From assembly GCA_910577955.1 (NCBI GenBank), contig CAJTNC010000012.1, positions 25,712 to 89,711 of the forward strand: a DNA stretch of 64,000 nt. The letters are read 5' to 3'. The translations under genes were made by a program, and so were the position numbers. Origin of the DNA: an uncultured Lachnospiraceae bacterium. GTDB lineage: Bacteria > Bacillota > Clostridia > Lachnospirales > Lachnospiraceae. The notes below the pieces were generated by a model that saw only the letters and a list, made by a program, of their open reading frames with translations, searched no databases and had not been told where the DNA came from. Of the stretch, positions 1 to 9,220 are shown piece after piece (within the stretch, counting starts at the first letter, position 1; each line of letters begins with the position of its first letter).

Positions 1-55
1 TCACCTCTTGAAATTTTCCTGCCTCTTTTTTGTCGGAAAATATGGGCTTTTTCAT
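1..55 (-). CDS. N-terminus of an unidentified gene, cut by window edge
   Basis: An ATG (complement of 53-55) preceded by GGAG six bases upstream opens a frame that runs off the left edge. It starts M-K-K-P-I-F-S-D-K-K and shows 18 codons. The fragment is too short to identify. It lies downstream of alr on the same strand, so it may be the next gene of that cluster. The 125 bp between it and alr also hold a 19-codon frame ending just before this start; I give that no weight. Confidence 0.35.
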   Translation of the reverse strand, partial: MKKPIFSDKKEAGKFQEV

Positions 56-180
56 TCTTTCTCCGGCAGCAGGTTGATATTTACAGTATTTCCCGCGGTT
101 TTTTTTTTCATACACAAAATTTTATGTTTTCCTTCAAAAAATATCACTGTCAAACTTCCGCATCTAAAAACTTTCTGTAC

Positions 181-1314
181 TCACACATATACTCTCGGGA
201 TGCGGTTGCCGAGGTCACAGGCCAGCTCGTAGTTAAAGCGGCCTGAAAGCTCACCAAGCTCCTCCATGGTAATCTGCTCTGCCCCGTCTTTTCCGATAAG
301 CGTCACCAGATCCCCTTCTTTGGCCTCCGGAATTTCAGTCACATCCACCATAAACTGATCCATGCAGACTCGTCCTACAATAGGCGCCCTCCTGCCGCAG
401 ATCAACACGTCGCCTTTTCCGGAAAGCCCTCTGGGATAACCGTCACCGTAGCCCACCGGAATCGTAGCGATCCGCCTCTTTCCATCCGTCACATAAATGC
501 CGCCGTAACTGACGGGCGTTCCGACAGGCAGAACCTTCACATAAACGATATGACTGTACAGACTGAACATCGGACGCAGTTCGCTCTTTTCTCTGTCCAT
601 CTCCTCAGAGGGCCACAGACCGTACAGCGCAATTCCCGCACGCACGAGATCCAATGACGTCTCCGGCATTTCCAAAATAGCCGCGCTGTTGGCGCAATGT
701 TTTAACGGAATACGCAGGGTCAATTCTCTTTCCACCCGCTCTGTAAAATGCACAAACTTGGCAAACTGTTCTTCGGCACTGGTCTTATCTCTCTCATCCG
801 CCCTCGCAAAATGAGTAAACATTCCTTCTATTTCCAGTCCGGGCAGCTCCATGACTTCCTTGACAAAAGCAATGCCGCTGTCATCAGGAAAAACTCCGAT
901 TCTGGACATTCCCGTATCTACTTTAATATGAACCTTCAAACGCTTTCCCATCTTGAGCGCCGCCGCCGAAAGTTCCCTCGCCATGTCCGCCCGGAATACG
1001 GTGGGACGGATATCCTCCGCAACAAGCCTCTCATAACAGTCGGGAAATGTATAACCGAGAATTAAGATCGGCTTGCGCAGTTCATTTTGCCTAAGTTCAA
1101 AAGCTTCTTCCGCCGTTGCCACCGCATAGCCGAAAATATACTCAAAATTCTCAAGCCTCTTTGCGATCTGCACAGCCCCGTGTCCGTAACCGCCCGCCTT
1201 GATGACCGCCAGTATTCTTGTCTCAGGCGCCAGCTTTTTCCTCATGTTTTCTATATTTTCCACCGCGGCATCAAGTTCGATCACCGCGCAGACTCTTTTA
1301 TGTTCCTCCAACAT
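181..1314 (-). CDS. alr: alanine racemase
   Basis: Pyridoxal-phosphate enzyme converting L- to D-alanine for peptidoglycan synthesis in the cytoplasm. The 377-residue length is normal for the family. The PLP lysine is K39 in AVIKAGGYGHG (usually AVxKANAYGHG). The second catalytic base is Y270 in VSYGGIY, and the C-terminal CMDQ motif is at 317-320. An N-terminal TIM barrel is followed by a C-terminal beta domain. The start overlaps the stop of the upstream coiled-coil gene in a TAATG arrangement, implying translational coupling. It is the last gene read in a rex-containing cluster. Confidence 0.97.
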   Translation of the reverse strand: MLEEHKRVCAVIELDAAVENIENMRKKLAPETRILAVIKAGGYGHGAVQIAKRLENFEYIFGYAVATAEEAFELRQNELRKPILILGYTFPDCYERLVAEDIRPTVFRADMARELSAAALKMGKRLKVHIKVDTGMSRIGVFPDDSGIAFVKEVMELPGLEIEGMFTHFARADERDKTSAEEQFAKFVHFTERVERELTLRIPLKHCANSAAILEMPETSLDLVRAGIALYGLWPSEEMDREKSELRPMFSLYSHIVYVKVLPVGTPVSYGGIYVTDGKRRIATIPVGYGDGYPRGLSGKGDVLICGRRAPIVGRVCMDQFMVDVTEIPEAKEGDLVTLIGKDGAEQITMEELGELSGRFNYELACDLGNRIPRVYV

Positions 1315-1973
1315 TATTCTATATAACCCTCGCTTTTTTTCTTCGGCCTGTATTTTTCGGGATTGTAATGCATGTCAAAAATATCGATCACATCCCGGCC
1401 GAAAATATTATGCATATATGAATATAACTCGTAAGTATTTGTCTCTCTCTCCTGCTTACGGATGATCGTTTCCCTGAGTTTTACGCGGATCTCATCGATC
1501 CATTTTTCACACTCCTCTATCTCTCTCTGGTTATCTTTGAGACGCTTGTAGCAAACCTCCATAGTCTTTAACATTAACTGACGGTTGATTTCTTCTATCT
1601 CACGCGGGATATCCTCATTTTCACCTCCCAGATCCTCCAGCCTTCGGCTGCATTCTTCCACCATCTCTTTCTGACGATCCATCGTCTTCTGCACCGCGTC
1701 GTCCCGTCTTCCGTCATAGCGGTCCGCAAGCTGAATAATTTCATCCAACAGTTTTCTTTTAACCGCTTTCAGCTTTTTTTCTTCCGTATTTATTTTCCCC
1801 TGCTCTTTCAGCAGAGAATTCAGCTTTTTTTCCAGCTTCTTTATCTCAGGCGTCACATTCGCCTGAGTAAACAGCCTGTGCCAATTATGATCCAACGTCA
1901 AAGTCGGTATTTTTGTTTTCGATAAAGCCGGCCTGTAAATATCATCTGTTCTTGACATATCATTTCTCCCCAT
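1314..1973 (-). CDS. coiled-coil protein of unknown function between rex and alr
   Basis: A 219-residue, highly charged protein. After a short N-terminal region it is nearly all predicted helix rich in Lys/Glu/Arg (about 45-185), consistent with a long coiled coil. There is no signal peptide or membrane segment, so it is probably cytoplasmic. The C-terminus contains an aromatic stretch followed by a basic tail (RPKKK). Its start overlaps the rex stop and its stop overlaps the alr start, both as TAATG, so the three genes are probably translated as a coupled unit. I recognise no catalytic motif. A second in-frame Met at residue 6 is a possible alternative start. Confidence 0.75.
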   Translation of the reverse strand: MGRNDMSRTDDIYRPALSKTKIPTLTLDHNWHRLFTQANVTPEIKKLEKKLNSLLKEQGKINTEEKKLKAVKRKLLDEIIQLADRYDGRRDDAVQKTMDRQKEMVEECSRRLEDLGGENEDIPREIEEINRQLMLKTMEVCYKRLKDNQREIEECEKWIDEIRVKLRETIIRKQERETNTYELYSYMHNIFGRDVIDIFDMHYNPEKYRPKKKSEGYIE

Positions 1974-2623
1974 TATTCCATACTGTCATTTGTCAGCCTA
2001 AAAGACAGCTTCATCAGACTTTCCGAAAGATGTACATTTTCCACTTGGATATTGGAAGGCACATTCAGATCACAGTGAGCAAAATTCCAGATGCCCCGTA
2101 TCCCGCATTCGGAGAGAATACCCGCCACCTCCACGGCGCTGGCTTTCGGAATCGTCAGCACTGCGATATCAATATCGTTTTCTTTCACAAACCGCTCCAT
2201 CTGCTCCATTGGCTGCACTTCGATATCCCGGATTTTTTTCCCATGAAGAGCCGGGTTTTTATCGAAGACTCCTTTAAATAAAAAACCCCGTCTCTGAAAA
2301 TCCATGTAATTTACAAGAGCCTGTCCCAGATTCCCCGCCCCCACCAAAATCATATGATGGGATATATCAAGCCCCAGAATTTTTCCGATCTCATGATACA
2401 GGTATCCCACATTATAACCGTACCCCTGCTGTCCGAACCCCCCAAACTGATTTAAATCCTGCCTGATCTGGGAAGCCGTCACATGCATCAGATCACTCAG
2501 TTCTCTGGATGATATTCTTGTGACACCTCCGTCTTTCAACTCCCCCAGATACCGAAAATAGCGGGGCAGTCTGGCGATCACCGCCGATGATATCTCCTTC
2601 GATAATTCCCGACTCTCTTCCAT
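1973..2623 (-). CDS. rex: redox-sensing transcriptional repressor Rex
   Basis: A 216-residue repressor that senses the NADH/NAD+ ratio and controls fermentative and anaerobic respiratory genes in Gram-positive bacteria. The N-terminal winged helix spans about 15-75, with a Gln-Ile-Arg-Gln-Asp recognition region and the following Gly-rich FGQQGYGYNVG turn. The Rossmann fold begins at ILVGAGNLG, with GAGNLG at 95-100. The C-terminal helix mediates domain swapping in this family. The start has a GGAGTGAC ribosome site. It lies 28 bp downstream of the MscS gene and overlaps the next gene. Confidence 0.96.
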   Translation of the reverse strand: MEESRELSKEISSAVIARLPRYFRYLGELKDGGVTRISSRELSDLMHVTASQIRQDLNQFGGFGQQGYGYNVGYLYHEIGKILGLDISHHMILVGAGNLGQALVNYMDFQRRGFLFKGVFDKNPALHGKKIRDIEVQPMEQMERFVKENDIDIAVLTIPKASAVEVAGILSECGIRGIWNFAHCDLNVPSNIQVENVHLSESLMKLSFRLTNDSME

Positions 2624-2651
2624 GTCACTCCTTTTTTGCCGTCTGTCAGAT

Positions 2652-3437
2652 CTATTCCTTTGTTGTCACCGTCACTGTCTGATATGGTATTTCAATCCCG
2701 TGTTCCAGATACTGTTTCACCAGAGCAAGTCTGATATCGCTGCAGGCATGGAAGCTGTCATCCAGATTCTTTGTCCAGACCGTGGTTTTTAAGATGACTC
2801 CATCCGCAGAGTACCCTTTTACAAACACATTGTTCTCCATTGTATTCAATGTCAGTTCATGTCCCGCGCAAATCTGTTTCATCAGCAAGATCGCCTGCTC
2901 GATATCGGAATCATAGCCCACCGTGATCTCCATGAAATTACCGATGTTCTCCGTATAATTCGTGTTGGTGATCACCGCTGAGTCCATCACCGAGTTTGGC
3001 ACAATACAACTCTCTTCATTGTACTGGCTGATGATTGTGTGGCGCAGCGTAATGTCAGTTACGATCCCTTCCGCGATCACACTGTTTCCCTGCAAAACCC
3101 TGATCTTGTCATTCACATTGTAAGGCTTTGAAAACGCAAGACTGAATCCGCTGATCACATTGGAAAGAGCCTGCTGTGCCGCAAAAGTTGCCACCGCAAT
3201 CACAAGGGAACCACTCTGCAAGATCGCCGTACTCATATCCTTTGTCACATCAAACTGTTGTGCCAGTGCATAGACGGTCAGCACAAGGATCACAGCTTTA
3301 AAGATCCCTCTGGAAAACCGCAGATGAGTGGCTCTGTTCTTCTTTTCCAGACGTCTGAATACAAAATTGACTACTTGGGTCAGTGCAATGGCCGCACTGA
3401 TAAAAGAAGCGATTATGATCATCTGATCGATTCCCAT
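2652..3437 (-). CDS. MscS-family mechanosensitive ion channel
   Basis: A 261-residue membrane protein. Predicted membrane helices lie at about 5-27 and 45-62, with a pore-lining helix around 75-100 (Gly/Ala-rich, ending in ANSVISGF-like QALSNVISGF). The MscS beta domain follows, with the typical YNVNDKIRV segment and a PNSVMDSAVITN loop, then the alpha/beta domain. The family releases solutes on hypo-osmotic shock. The GAGGGGGA ribosome site lies 8 nt before the chosen ATG. It is 35 bp downstream of the DUF6020-type gene and likely co-transcribed with it and with rex. Confidence 0.92.
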   Translation of the reverse strand: MGIDQMIIIASFISAAIALTQVVNFVFRRLEKKNRATHLRFSRGIFKAVILVLTVYALAQQFDVTKDMSTAILQSGSLVIAVATFAAQQALSNVISGFSLAFSKPYNVNDKIRVLQGNSVIAEGIVTDITLRHTIISQYNEESCIVPNSVMDSAVITNTNYTENIGNFMEITVGYDSDIEQAILLMKQICAGHELTLNTMENNVFVKGYSADGVILKTTVWTKNLDDSFHACSDIRLALVKQYLEHGIEIPYQTVTVTTKE

Positions 3438-3472
3438 TGTATTGTCCCCCTCCCGTCACAGGATCCTTGCTC

Positions 3473-5140
3473 CTATTTTTTATTTTCCGGCAAAATTTCT
3501 GCCCCCAGCAAAAACGGAAACACCGCCATAACAGGGTACAGATAGCGCAGCTGTACGGCAGGCCCTAAAAGCAATGTCAGAAAATATCCGAACACCAGTG
3601 CAAGCGGTATGCATTTTGCGAACCTACGATTGATCAAATACCACCCGGCAAGCAGCAGATACAGCCAGATCCACACCCCCGGCACAAACAGATATTTAAA
3701 AAGCGGAATCTGCAGATATGCGTTATCATCCGCCCATTTTTCCATGCGCCTCCAAAGCCCCGGCCATTTTGTATCTTTATGGATGTCAGCTTCGCGAAGC
3801 CTTTCTTCATCCCAGCGCGTCTGCACATAGCCGCCTCCGGCCGGATCCCCCTCCTGTGCATTGATATAGGCATGGCTCACGTCGCCCGGATACAGATAGC
3901 CTGCGTCCACCGCTAACGCCGCGTTCAGATAATCGCCGGGAAACTGCAAAAACAATCCCACATAGGAAGTCAGAAAATCCTTCGCCCGATATCTGACTAC
4001 ATAGGTATTCGTATAGCTTTTCACCGGGTCGGTAAAATCCGGTCTGTAATCTCTGTACGCCTCATCCAGAATAAAATCATTGATCAGAGCCCTGTCCTCA
4101 TCGGACATAGCGCCGTCATCCTCCTTCAGCACGCCGATCCCCCCGTGATAAAGTATTGTTCTGGAGAGCTGTTGAATCGGGATGCTGAGCATCTCCCGCT
4201 TATCTCCCTGTTCGGCCCCGACCGCCTTGAAAATACCGGACAAGAGCAGATTTCCCACAAGAAAAGTCCCTACAGCCAGCAAAAAAAGTCTTCCCCGAAA
4301 AGCCCTCCTGCCCTTGTCAAACGCGAATGCCGCAGCCAAAAATACAAGCAATACAAGAAAAGCATATTTTCCATTATTGCGAAACAGGATCATTAAGGTT
4401 CCGGACACAAAGAAAAGCGGCACACAAGCCTTCTTTCCCTCTATAAGCTCCGAAAGCGCGAGCACAGTCACCACAAAGAATGCGCTGAACAAGGTATCTT
4501 TTGTCACGCTTATGCTCATATAGACATGAAATGGATACAGCATACAGAGTATCTGCAGAACCGCCAGACCTACTCTTTTCATGCCATGCTGATATGAATA
4601 TCGTATGCCAAAAGCAAAAGCCGCAGAGAGAAAAAGCATCTGAAGCAGTGCATAAAAGGCAATTCCCGCATTTACGCTCCCAAACACATGCTCCCCCAAA
4701 TCCATAGCTCCCTTTATCAGAAGCGTATGAAAAATAGGGTGATGATCGATGTATCTCCCGGACAGTATCTGTTCTAACTGAACTGGTATATCATATGCGC
4801 AAACAGCCGGATAATACGCCAAAAATCCCGGAATCCAAGCCAAAAAATTGAGAAGCAGGCTGATTCCGAAAAGCTTTGCGCCTCCGGTCTTTTCCTTCAG
4901 TTCTGTATAAGAAGCCGTTTTCTCGGCCCATCTGTAAAAAAGCATACAGATAACAGCGCCGATGATCCCGCCAAACAAAAAACTGATACCCAAAATCTGA
5001 AAAGTGTGTCCGAACGTCCAAAGAATATTCCCCCTGACGGCCAGTTCACGACCTGTCACAAAGCAAAAGACAAACAGAAAGCCTGTGAGCAGGAACATCG
5101 CATATGCAATTGGTCTGGCCAACAATCTCTTTTGCTCCAT
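3473..5140 (-). CDS. polytopic membrane protein, DUF6020 / glycosyltransferase-39-like
   Basis: A 555-residue protein with about 11-12 hydrophobic segments. Between the first segments and the core is an acidic and His-containing loop (CAYDIPVQLEQ, then YIDHHPIFHTL), the arrangement seen in DUF6020 and related GT-C-fold membrane proteins. A large extracytoplasmic region lies at about 330-460, before the last membrane segments. GT-C members transfer sugars from polyprenyl carriers, but substrate and acceptor cannot be read from the sequence. It is the first gene of the minus-strand cluster; AAAGGAT precedes the ATG. Confidence 0.7.
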   Translation of the reverse strand: MEQKRLLARPIAYAMFLLTGFLFVFCFVTGRELAVRGNILWTFGHTFQILGISFLFGGIIGAVICMLFYRWAEKTASYTELKEKTGGAKLFGISLLLNFLAWIPGFLAYYPAVCAYDIPVQLEQILSGRYIDHHPIFHTLLIKGAMDLGEHVFGSVNAGIAFYALLQMLFLSAAFAFGIRYSYQHGMKRVGLAVLQILCMLYPFHVYMSISVTKDTLFSAFFVVTVLALSELIEGKKACVPLFFVSGTLMILFRNNGKYAFLVLLVFLAAAFAFDKGRRAFRGRLFLLAVGTFLVGNLLLSGIFKAVGAEQGDKREMLSIPIQQLSRTILYHGGIGVLKEDDGAMSDEDRALINDFILDEAYRDYRPDFTDPVKSYTNTYVVRYRAKDFLTSYVGLFLQFPGDYLNAALAVDAGYLYPGDVSHAYINAQEGDPAGGGYVQTRWDEERLREADIHKDTKWPGLWRRMEKWADDNAYLQIPLFKYLFVPGVWIWLYLLLAGWYLINRRFAKCIPLALVFGYFLTLLLGPAVQLRYLYPVMAVFPFLLGAEILPENKK

Positions 5141-5256
5141 ATTGGATATCCTTTCACGACATGCCGCCTTCTATGGCCGCCTGCCTCGCTTTGAACCGGT
5201 ATAATATCTTTCAAAATATTATACCACGCTATCTCCGGCTCGGCAAATACTCTTTC

Positions 5257-5285
5257 TTGACAGTTTTCCTTTTCCTTTGTAAACT
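5257..5285 (+). promoter_or_regulatory. sigma-A promoter for the ABC-F gene
   Basis: TTGACA at 5257-5262, a 17-bp spacer and TAAACT at 5280-5285. Transcription would start near 5292, leaving a leader of about 60 nt. The leader contains a 21-codon frame (5326-5391, M-K-Y-S-Y-K-G-A-N-H) that overlaps the ABC-F ribosome site and start. Its own ribosome site is poor. Confidence 0.65.
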
Positions 5286-5353
5286 GTTATCAGTCCGCCC
5301 GAGCCTTTACCGGCGCTCAGGCACTATGAAGTATTCATACAAAGGAGCAAATC

Positions 5354-7270
5354 ATGATCTTATCCTGTCAGAATATCACAAAGGCTTTTGATGGCAAAAC
5401 CATCTTAAAACAGGCAAACTTTCATATAGAAGAACACGAAAAAGCGGCTCTTATCGGTATCAACGGCGCCGGCAAGACCACCCTGCTCAATATCATCACC
5501 GGAAAGCTTAACCCGGACGAAGGCATTGTCAGCATTTCTAAAGGCAAAACCATCGGCTGTTTGGAGCAGAATCCGATCTTAGACAGCGAAAATACGATCT
5601 ATGAAGAACTGATGAGCGTCAAAAATTATCTGCTTGTCATGGAGCAGGATATCCGGCGAATGGAGCAGGAAATGAAACACAGGGAAGGGGATGCGTTAAA
5701 AACCCTGATGGATCAATATTCCCGCCTCACTACCCGTTTTGAGATGGAAAACGGATATGCATACAAAAGCGAGCTGACCGGCGTGCTGAAAGGACTTGGC
5801 TTTGACGAGGCCGAATACGATAAACCTGTCTGCACCCTGTCCGGCGGTCAGAAAACCAGAGTAGCCCTTGGAAAGCTTTTGCTCCTCTCTCCCGATATCA
5901 TCCTGTTGGACGAGCCCACGAATCATCTGGACATGAATGCGATCCGGTGGCTGGAGGGCTATCTCGCTTCCTATAAAGGAGCCGTGCTGATTGTCTCCCA
6001 TGACCGTTATTTTCTCGACCGCATCGCAATGAAGATCATTGAGATCGATGCGGGAACAGTCATGACTTTCGCCGGAAATTACAGCGCTTATGCACAGAAA
6101 AAGGAACAGTACCGCCTGAGCAAAATGAACGCATACTTAAACCAACAGCGTGAAATAAAACACCAGCAGGAAGTCATCGACAAATTAAAGTCTTTCAACC
6201 GCGAAAAATCCATCAGACGGGCGGAAAGCAGAGAAAAGATGTTGTCTAAAATAGAAGTGTTGGAAAAACCTACGGAAGTCCGCACGGACATGCGTATCCG
6301 CCTTCTCCCCGGTATCACCAGCGGAAAAGATGTGCTGGATATCGAAGAACTGAGCAAAGCTTTCGGTCAGGAAGTACTGTTTCGCAATCTCTCCTTTTCA
6401 CTCAAGCGCGGAGAACATGTGTCCATCATCGGCGACAACGGCACCGGCAAGACTACCCTTTTAAAACTGATCAATGAACTGCTTCCGGCGGACGCAGGCA
6501 CGATCCGTCTTGGCACAAATGTCCACATCGGCTACTATGATCAGGAGCACCATGTTCTGCACGCGGAAAAATCTATTTACGAGGAGATTGCCGACGAATA
6601 TCCTACTCTCACCACCACGGAGATCCGCAACATTTTAGCGGCTTTCCTGTTCACCGGAGACGACGTTTTTAAGCTGATAAGCGAGTGCAGCGGCGGCGAA
6701 AGAGGGCGTATTTCCCTTGCAAAGCTGATGCTTTCCGAAGCGAATTTCCTGATTTTGGACGAGCCCACAAACCATTTAGACATCGCATCCAAAGAAATAC
6801 TGGAGGACGCTTTAAATAACTATGAGGGAACCATCCTCTATGTCTCCCACGATCGTTATTTTATCAACAGAACAGCGCATCGGATACTGGAATTAAACAA
6901 CCAGACCCTCACCGAATATCTTGGAAATTATGACTACTATCTGGAAAAAAAGACGGGAAATACGGATTCCGGCCTTAAAAAAAACCCCGGTGCTTCTGAC
7001 ACTCCTGTCATTTCTTCTGCCAAAGCAGACTGGCAGGCAAAAAAGGCTGCTCAGGCTAAACAGCGAAAACTGGAAAACGACCTGAAGAAGACGGAGACCC
7101 GCATCGCCGAACTGGAAGAAAAGATTGCGGATCTGGATGAGGAAATGTGCTCCGACGAAGTCTGCCGCAATTCCGCAAAGCTCGGGGAATTATCTGCAGC
7201 ACAAGAGGAACTGAAGGCAGAACTAAATCGATTATACGAAGAATGGGACAGGCTGTCGGAGATGGCATAA
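5354..7270 (+). CDS. ABC-F family ATPase (YdiF/Uup-like)
   Basis: A 638-residue soluble protein with two ABC cassettes and no membrane domain. ABC-F proteins act on ribosomes as translation factors or confer protection from ribosome-targeting antibiotics. Cassette 1 has Walker A GINGAGKT (35-42), signature LSGGQ (162-166) and Walker B LLDEPTNHLD. The inter-domain linker is charged, at about 240-300. Cassette 2 has Walker A GDNGTGKT (about 358), signature CSGGE (about 445) and LILDEPTNHLD. A C-terminal coiled coil, Lys/Glu-rich, spans about 565-635, as in Uup/YdiF types. AAAGGAG lies 8 nt before the ATG. Whether it is housekeeping or a resistance factor cannot be decided. Confidence 0.93.
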   Translation: MILSCQNITKAFDGKTILKQANFHIEEHEKAALIGINGAGKTTLLNIITGKLNPDEGIVSISKGKTIGCLEQNPILDSENTIYEELMSVKNYLLVMEQDIRRMEQEMKHREGDALKTLMDQYSRLTTRFEMENGYAYKSELTGVLKGLGFDEAEYDKPVCTLSGGQKTRVALGKLLLLSPDIILLDEPTNHLDMNAIRWLEGYLASYKGAVLIVSHDRYFLDRIAMKIIEIDAGTVMTFAGNYSAYAQKKEQYRLSKMNAYLNQQREIKHQQEVIDKLKSFNREKSIRRAESREKMLSKIEVLEKPTEVRTDMRIRLLPGITSGKDVLDIEELSKAFGQEVLFRNLSFSLKRGEHVSIIGDNGTGKTTLLKLINELLPADAGTIRLGTNVHIGYYDQEHHVLHAEKSIYEEIADEYPTLTTTEIRNILAAFLFTGDDVFKLISECSGGERGRISLAKLMLSEANFLILDEPTNHLDIASKEILEDALNNYEGTILYVSHDRYFINRTAHRILELNNQTLTEYLGNYDYYLEKKTGNTDSGLKKNPGASDTPVISSAKADWQAKKAAQAKQRKLENDLKKTETRIAELEEKIADLDEEMCSDEVCRNSAKLGELSAAQEELKAELNRLYEEWDRLSEMA

Positions 7271-7311
7271 CGAAGGCTTCATCTACTCTCCCACAGCCCC
7301 CCGTTTTATAA

Positions 7312-8517
7312 CTATGCTTCTTCCAGTCTTGCACGGATCGCTTTGATAAAGTCCTGTGAATTTAAGACAGTCACATTTTCCAGACTGGTGATCAGCGCCA
7401 GATCCTTCGTCATTTTGCCGGATTCTATCGTTTCGAGAGTCGCTCTCTCCAACTTATCCGCAAATGCCATCAATTCTTTATTTCCGTCCAGTTCACCGCG
7501 CTTTCTGAGTGCCCCTGTCCATGCAAAGATCGTGGCTACGGAATTGGTGGATGTTTCTTCCCCTGCTAAATGCTTATAATAATGGCGCTGCACTGTGCCG
7601 TGGGCTGCCTCGTACTCATAAACTCCCTCCGGTGATACCAGCACGGAAGTCATCATTGCCAGAGAGCCGAAGGCGGAGGATACCATATCGCTCATGACAT
7701 CCCCGTCATAATTTTTGCAGGCCCAGATAAATCCGCCTTTTGCTTTCATTACTCTCGCCACCGCATCGTCTATCAGCGTATAAAAATATTCAATACCCGC
7801 TTTCTCAAAGGCTTCTTTAAAATCTCTCTCGTAAATCTCCTCAAAAATATCTTTGAAGATATGATCGTATTTTTTTGAGATCGTGTCTTTTGTGGCAAAC
7901 CAGATATCTTGTTTTACATCTAACGCGTAGCTGAAGCAGGCCCTTGCAAAACTTTCGATGGATGCGTTTGTGTTGTGTATCCCCTGCAAAATACCGGGGC
8001 CCCTAAATTCGTGGATCGTCTCCCTGATTTCCGTACCGTCAACTCCGGTAAACACAAGTTCCGCCCTGCCGGCTCCGGGCGCTTTGATCTCCACATTTTT
8101 ATAGACATCACCGTAGGCATGTCTTGCTAACGTAATGGGTTTTTCCCAATTCTTTACGCAGGGTTCGATCCCCTTCACCACGATCGGTGTGCGAAACACC
8201 GTGCCGTCAAGCATCGCGCGAATCGTTCCGTTCGGACTCTTCCACATCTCTTTTAAATGATATTCTTCCACTCTGGCTGCATTGGGCGTGATTGTCGCGC
8301 ACTTTACGGCAACCCCATACTTTTTTGTCGCCGCCGCGGAGTCTACCGTAACCTGATCGTCCGTTTCGTTCCTGTGTTCTAACCCCAGATCGTAATATTC
8401 CGTTTTTAACTCAACAAACGGAAGTAACAGTTCCTCTTTAATCATTTTCCAGAGGATCCTTGTCATCTCGTCTCCGTCCATTTCTACAAGGGGTGTTGCC
8501 ATCCTGATCTTTTCCAT
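7312..8517 (-). CDS. icd: NADP-dependent isocitrate dehydrogenase (eukaryote-like type)
   Basis: Oxidative decarboxylation of isocitrate to 2-oxoglutarate. The 401-residue form begins M-E-K-I-R-M, chosen because AAGGAG lies 7 nt upstream. The longer frame to 8547 would overlap the regulator gene and lacks a site. The sequence matches the eukaryote-type (type II) enzyme: DGDEMTR near the N-terminus, KSPNGTIR phosphate/isocitrate loop, GTVFR, then CKNYDGDVMSD and AAHGTVQRHY near the C-terminus. It is the last gene of an operon with a putative Re-citrate synthase and a GntR regulator. Together these suggest an oxidative half-TCA route to glutamate; aconitase is not in this window. Confidence 0.95.
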   Translation of the reverse strand: MEKIRMATPLVEMDGDEMTRILWKMIKEELLLPFVELKTEYYDLGLEHRNETDDQVTVDSAAATKKYGVAVKCATITPNAARVEEYHLKEMWKSPNGTIRAMLDGTVFRTPIVVKGIEPCVKNWEKPITLARHAYGDVYKNVEIKAPGAGRAELVFTGVDGTEIRETIHEFRGPGILQGIHNTNASIESFARACFSYALDVKQDIWFATKDTISKKYDHIFKDIFEEIYERDFKEAFEKAGIEYFYTLIDDAVARVMKAKGGFIWACKNYDGDVMSDMVSSAFGSLAMMTSVLVSPEGVYEYEAAHGTVQRHYYKHLAGEETSTNSVATIFAWTGALRKRGELDGNKELMAFADKLERATLETIESGKMTKDLALITSLENVTVLNSQDFIKAIRARLEEA

Positions 8518-8533
8518 ACTCATTCTCCTTTTG

Positions 8534-9220
8534 TCATTCCTCTTCATAATTTTGATAAATTCCGCTTTTCACCATATTTTCAAAAGCATTGATCATATGC
8601 ATATTCGCAAGATTCTCCGCTTTATCCGCATCTTTATCCCGAATCGCCTCCATGATCATTCGGTGCTCGTTATTGGATACCGTGGCTCTGTCCGTCACCA
8701 GAGTCTTGCGCCTGATGCGCAGCACATAATTGTGATAATCTTTCAACAAATGTTCCAACATCTTAGAATCGCAGGCTTCATAGAGAATATCGTGAAATCT
8801 GTTGTCCAGCTCAGCAATCTGCTCCATGTGTCCTTTTTTTGCATGAAACTCCGTCAGATAAACATTCTCTTCCATCTCTTCCATCTGTTCCTCTGTAATA
8901 TGCTCTGTTGCCCAACGCGCGCAAAGCCCTTCCAGTCTGGAGCGGATCATATAGATATCTTTCACATCTTTTACCGTGATGCCGGTCACGAAAGCTCCCT
9001 TATTGGGGATGATTTGAATTAGTCCTTCCAGTTCAAGCTGTCTGAAAGCTTCTCTTACCGGCGTTCTCGATACCCCTAGTTCCTCGCCGATAGCAACCTC
9101 CTTTAACTCCTCATGCTCTTTGTATTTGCCGCTCAAAATATCTTCCCGCAGCTTGTGAAAGACTCTCCCCCGCAGAGAATACTTGTCCGTCACCTCATTT
9201 TTTACATCATACCTGTTCAT
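8534..9220 (-). CDS. GntR-family regulator, FadR/FCD subfamily
   Basis: A 228-residue transcription regulator. The N-terminal winged helix (about 15-80) contains the typical GVSRTPVREAFRQLELEGLI recognition segment. The C-terminal FCD helical ligand domain (about 90-220) has the Asp/His metal-binding pattern LDNRFHD and a later His pair (MHMINAF). FCD proteins sense carboxylic acids, often through a bound metal. Its start overlaps the upstream synthase stop by ATGA, and icd follows 16 bp downstream, so it probably controls this citrate/isocitrate operon. A palindrome in front of the operon is a candidate operator. Confidence 0.92.
   Translation of the reverse strand: MNRYDVKNEVTDKYSLRGRVFHKLREDILSGKYKEHEELKEVAIGEELGVSRTPVREAFRQLELEGLIQIIPNKGAFVTGITVKDVKDIYMIRSRLEGLCARWATEHITEEQMEEMEENVYLTEFHAKKGHMEQIAELDNRFHDILYEACDSKMLEHLLKDYHNYVLRIRRKTLVTDRATVSNNEHRMIMEAIRDKDADKAENLANMHMINAFENMVKSGIYQNYEEE

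Noticed and set aside
8158..8172. GGGTTCGATCCCC, resembling a tRNA T-arm
   Set aside because: It lies inside icd coding sequence and no acceptor, D or anticodon stems surround it.
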